A DNA stretch of 22,639 nt, taken from Betaproteobacteria bacterium. GTDB lineage: Bacteria > Pseudomonadota > Gammaproteobacteria > Burkholderiales > Rhodocyclaceae. Of the stretch, positions 21,579 to 22,639 are shown piece by piece. The position numbers and the translations under genes are program-made. The first letter of the stretch is position 1. The number at the start of each line of letters is the position of its first letter. Location: contig JAIFNM010000201.1 of assembly GCA_020047725.1 (NCBI GenBank), positions 1 through 22,639 of the forward strand, given 5' to 3'. The notes beneath the pieces are model-generated. The model made no database searches. It was not told the origin of the DNA and worked only from the letters and a program-made list of their open reading frames with translations.

Positions 21579-22639
21579 ATGAGCACGCCCCCCTACCCTC
21601 CCGAAATCCTGCGCGATGTTGCCAAGCGTCGCACCTTCGCGATCATCTCGCACCCGGACGCGGGCAAAACGACACTGACCGAAAAGTTGCTGCTCTTCGG
21701 CGGCGCGATCCAGTTGGCCGGTACAGTCAAGAGCCGCAAGAGCGCGCGCCATGCCACATCCGACTGGATGGAAGTCGAAAAACAGCGCGGCATTTCGGTG
21801 ACCAGTTCGGTGATGCAATTCGAGTACCAGGATCACACCGTCAACCTGCTCGACACGCCGGGCCACGAAGATTTCTCGGAAGACACTTACCGCGTTCTGA
21901 CGGCAGTCGATGCTGCCGTGATGGTGATCGACGCAGCGAAAGGGGTCGAGGCGCAGACGATCAAGCTGATCAACGTCTGTCGCATGCGCAACACGCCGAT
22001 TATTACCTTCGTCAACAAGCTCGACCGCGAAGTGCGTGAGCCTTTCGAACTGCTCGAAGAAATCGAATCGGTGCTCAACATCGAATGCGCGCCGATTACC
22101 TGGCCGATCGGCATGGGCAAGACTTTTCGTGGCGTCTATCACCTGCTCAGCGACAGCCTGCTGCGCTTCTCGCCCGGCGAAGAGCGCCGTACCGAGTCCG
22201 AACAGATCGACGGCATCGACAACCCCTTCCTCGACGAACAGTTTCCACTTGAAGTCGGCAAGCTGCGCGAAGATATCGACCTCATCCGTAGCGCCAGCAG
22301 CCCGTTTGACCTCGTCGACTTTCTCGCCGGTTTGCAGTCACCCATATTTTTCGGCTCCGGGATCAACAACTTCGGCGTGCAGGAGATCCTGCAGGCGCTG
22401 ATCGACTGGGCACCGCCACCGCAGGAACGTAACGGTGGCGAGCGCATGGTACAGCCCGCCGAGCCGGCCTTCACCGGTTTCGTATTCAAGATTCAGGCCA
22501 ACATGGACCCGAAACACCGCGACCGCATTGCCTTCTTCCGAGTCTGCTCGGGTCGCTACAGTTCAGGCATGAAGGTCAAGCATGTGCGCATGGACCGTGA
22601 AATGAAGCTGGCCAATGCGCTGACCTTCATGGCCAACGA
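21579..22639 (+). CDS. prfC: Peptide chain release factor 3, N-terminal part (runs off the window)
   Basis: RF3 is a translational GTPase that removes RF1/RF2 from ribosomes after peptide release. The visible 353 codons cover the G domain and most of domain 2. G1 is HPDAGKTT (25-32), the switch I region is RGISVTSS (70-77), G3 is DTPGHEDF (92-99) and G4 is NKLD (146-149). SRKSARHATSDWMEVEKQRGIS is the RF3-specific block that separates it from EF-G. FTGFVFKIQANMDPKHRDRIAFFRVCSGRY begins domain 2. The start ATG at 21579 (MSTPPYPPEILRDVAKRRTFAIISHPDAG) fits the family, though the ribosome-binding site is weak (GAAAG). The gene stands alone downstream of the IS relic. Confidence 0.97.
   Translation, partial: MSTPPYPPEILRDVAKRRTFAIISHPDAGKTTLTEKLLLFGGAIQLAGTVKSRKSARHATSDWMEVEKQRGISVTSSVMQFEYQDHTVNLLDTPGHEDFSEDTYRVLTAVDAAVMVIDAAKGVEAQTIKLINVCRMRNTPIITFVNKLDREVREPFELLEEIESVLNIECAPITWPIGMGKTFRGVYHLLSDSLLRFSPGEERRTESEQIDGIDNPFLDEQFPLEVGKLREDIDLIRSASSPFDLVDFLAGLQSPIFFGSGINNFGVQEILQALIDWAPPPQERNGGERMVQPAEPAFTGFVFKIQANMDPKHRDRIAFFRVCSGRYSSGMKVKHVRMDREMKLANALTFMAN

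Noticed and set aside
21468..22142. Open frame of 224 codons on the minus strand, antisense to prfC
   Set aside because: Explained by the strong codon bias of prfC on the other strand; no family resemblance.

Overview
The window is a stretch of conserved chromosomal genes from a betaproteobacterium. Gene content, protein sequences and base composition fit the Rhodocyclales (Dechloromonas/Azonexus-like); this placement is inference from family resemblance, not from a search. There is no phage, CRISPR, toxin-antitoxin island or biosynthetic cluster.

Layout. 1-602 (-) is the N-terminal two-fifths of guaB. 665-1108 (+) is a small secreted DUF4124 protein. 1121-1877 (-) is the ratA-rnfH pair, divergent from smpB (1952-2398, +). 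From 17382 down to 2402, all on the minus strand, lies one nearly gapless block in transcription order: rpsB, tsf, pyrH, frr, uppS, cdsA, dxr, rseP, bamA, skp, lpxD, fabZ, lpxA, lpxB, rnhB and a TrmH-family RNA methyltransferase. 17654-19848 (-) is feoAB. 20096-21046 (+) is an EamA/DMT transporter. 21047-21578 has no intact gene and holds a decayed ISAs1-type transposase. 21579 to the end (+) is the N-terminal part of prfC.

The long block links translation (S2, EF-Ts, ribosome recycling factor), UMP synthesis (PyrH), lipid-carrier and phospholipid synthesis (UppS, CdsA), isoprenoid precursor supply (Dxr) and the outer membrane: envelope-stress protease RseP, BamA with its chaperone Skp, and the first lipid A steps (LpxD, FabZ, LpxA, LpxB). 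Many joints are ATGA overlaps or gaps under 20 bp, which implies polycistronic transcription and coupled translation. The only larger gap inside the block, 121 bp between rpsB and tsf, carries a GC-only hairpin. rpsB has its own promoter and a roughly 170-nt structured leader, as expected for S2 autoregulation.

The most interesting signals are regulatory or relic: a 16-bp-arm interrupted inverted repeat wrapped round the -10 box of feoAB; the structured rpsB leader; a symmetric TAGAAT/ATTCTA element between ratA and smpB; a perfect GC hairpin just before the EamA transporter; an internally deleted ISAs1 transposase relic bracketed by a 13-bp inverted repeat; and Val at the acyl-chain ruler position of LpxA, which suggests a short (about C10) hydroxyacyl lipid A. 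I found no convincing undescribed multi-gene system.
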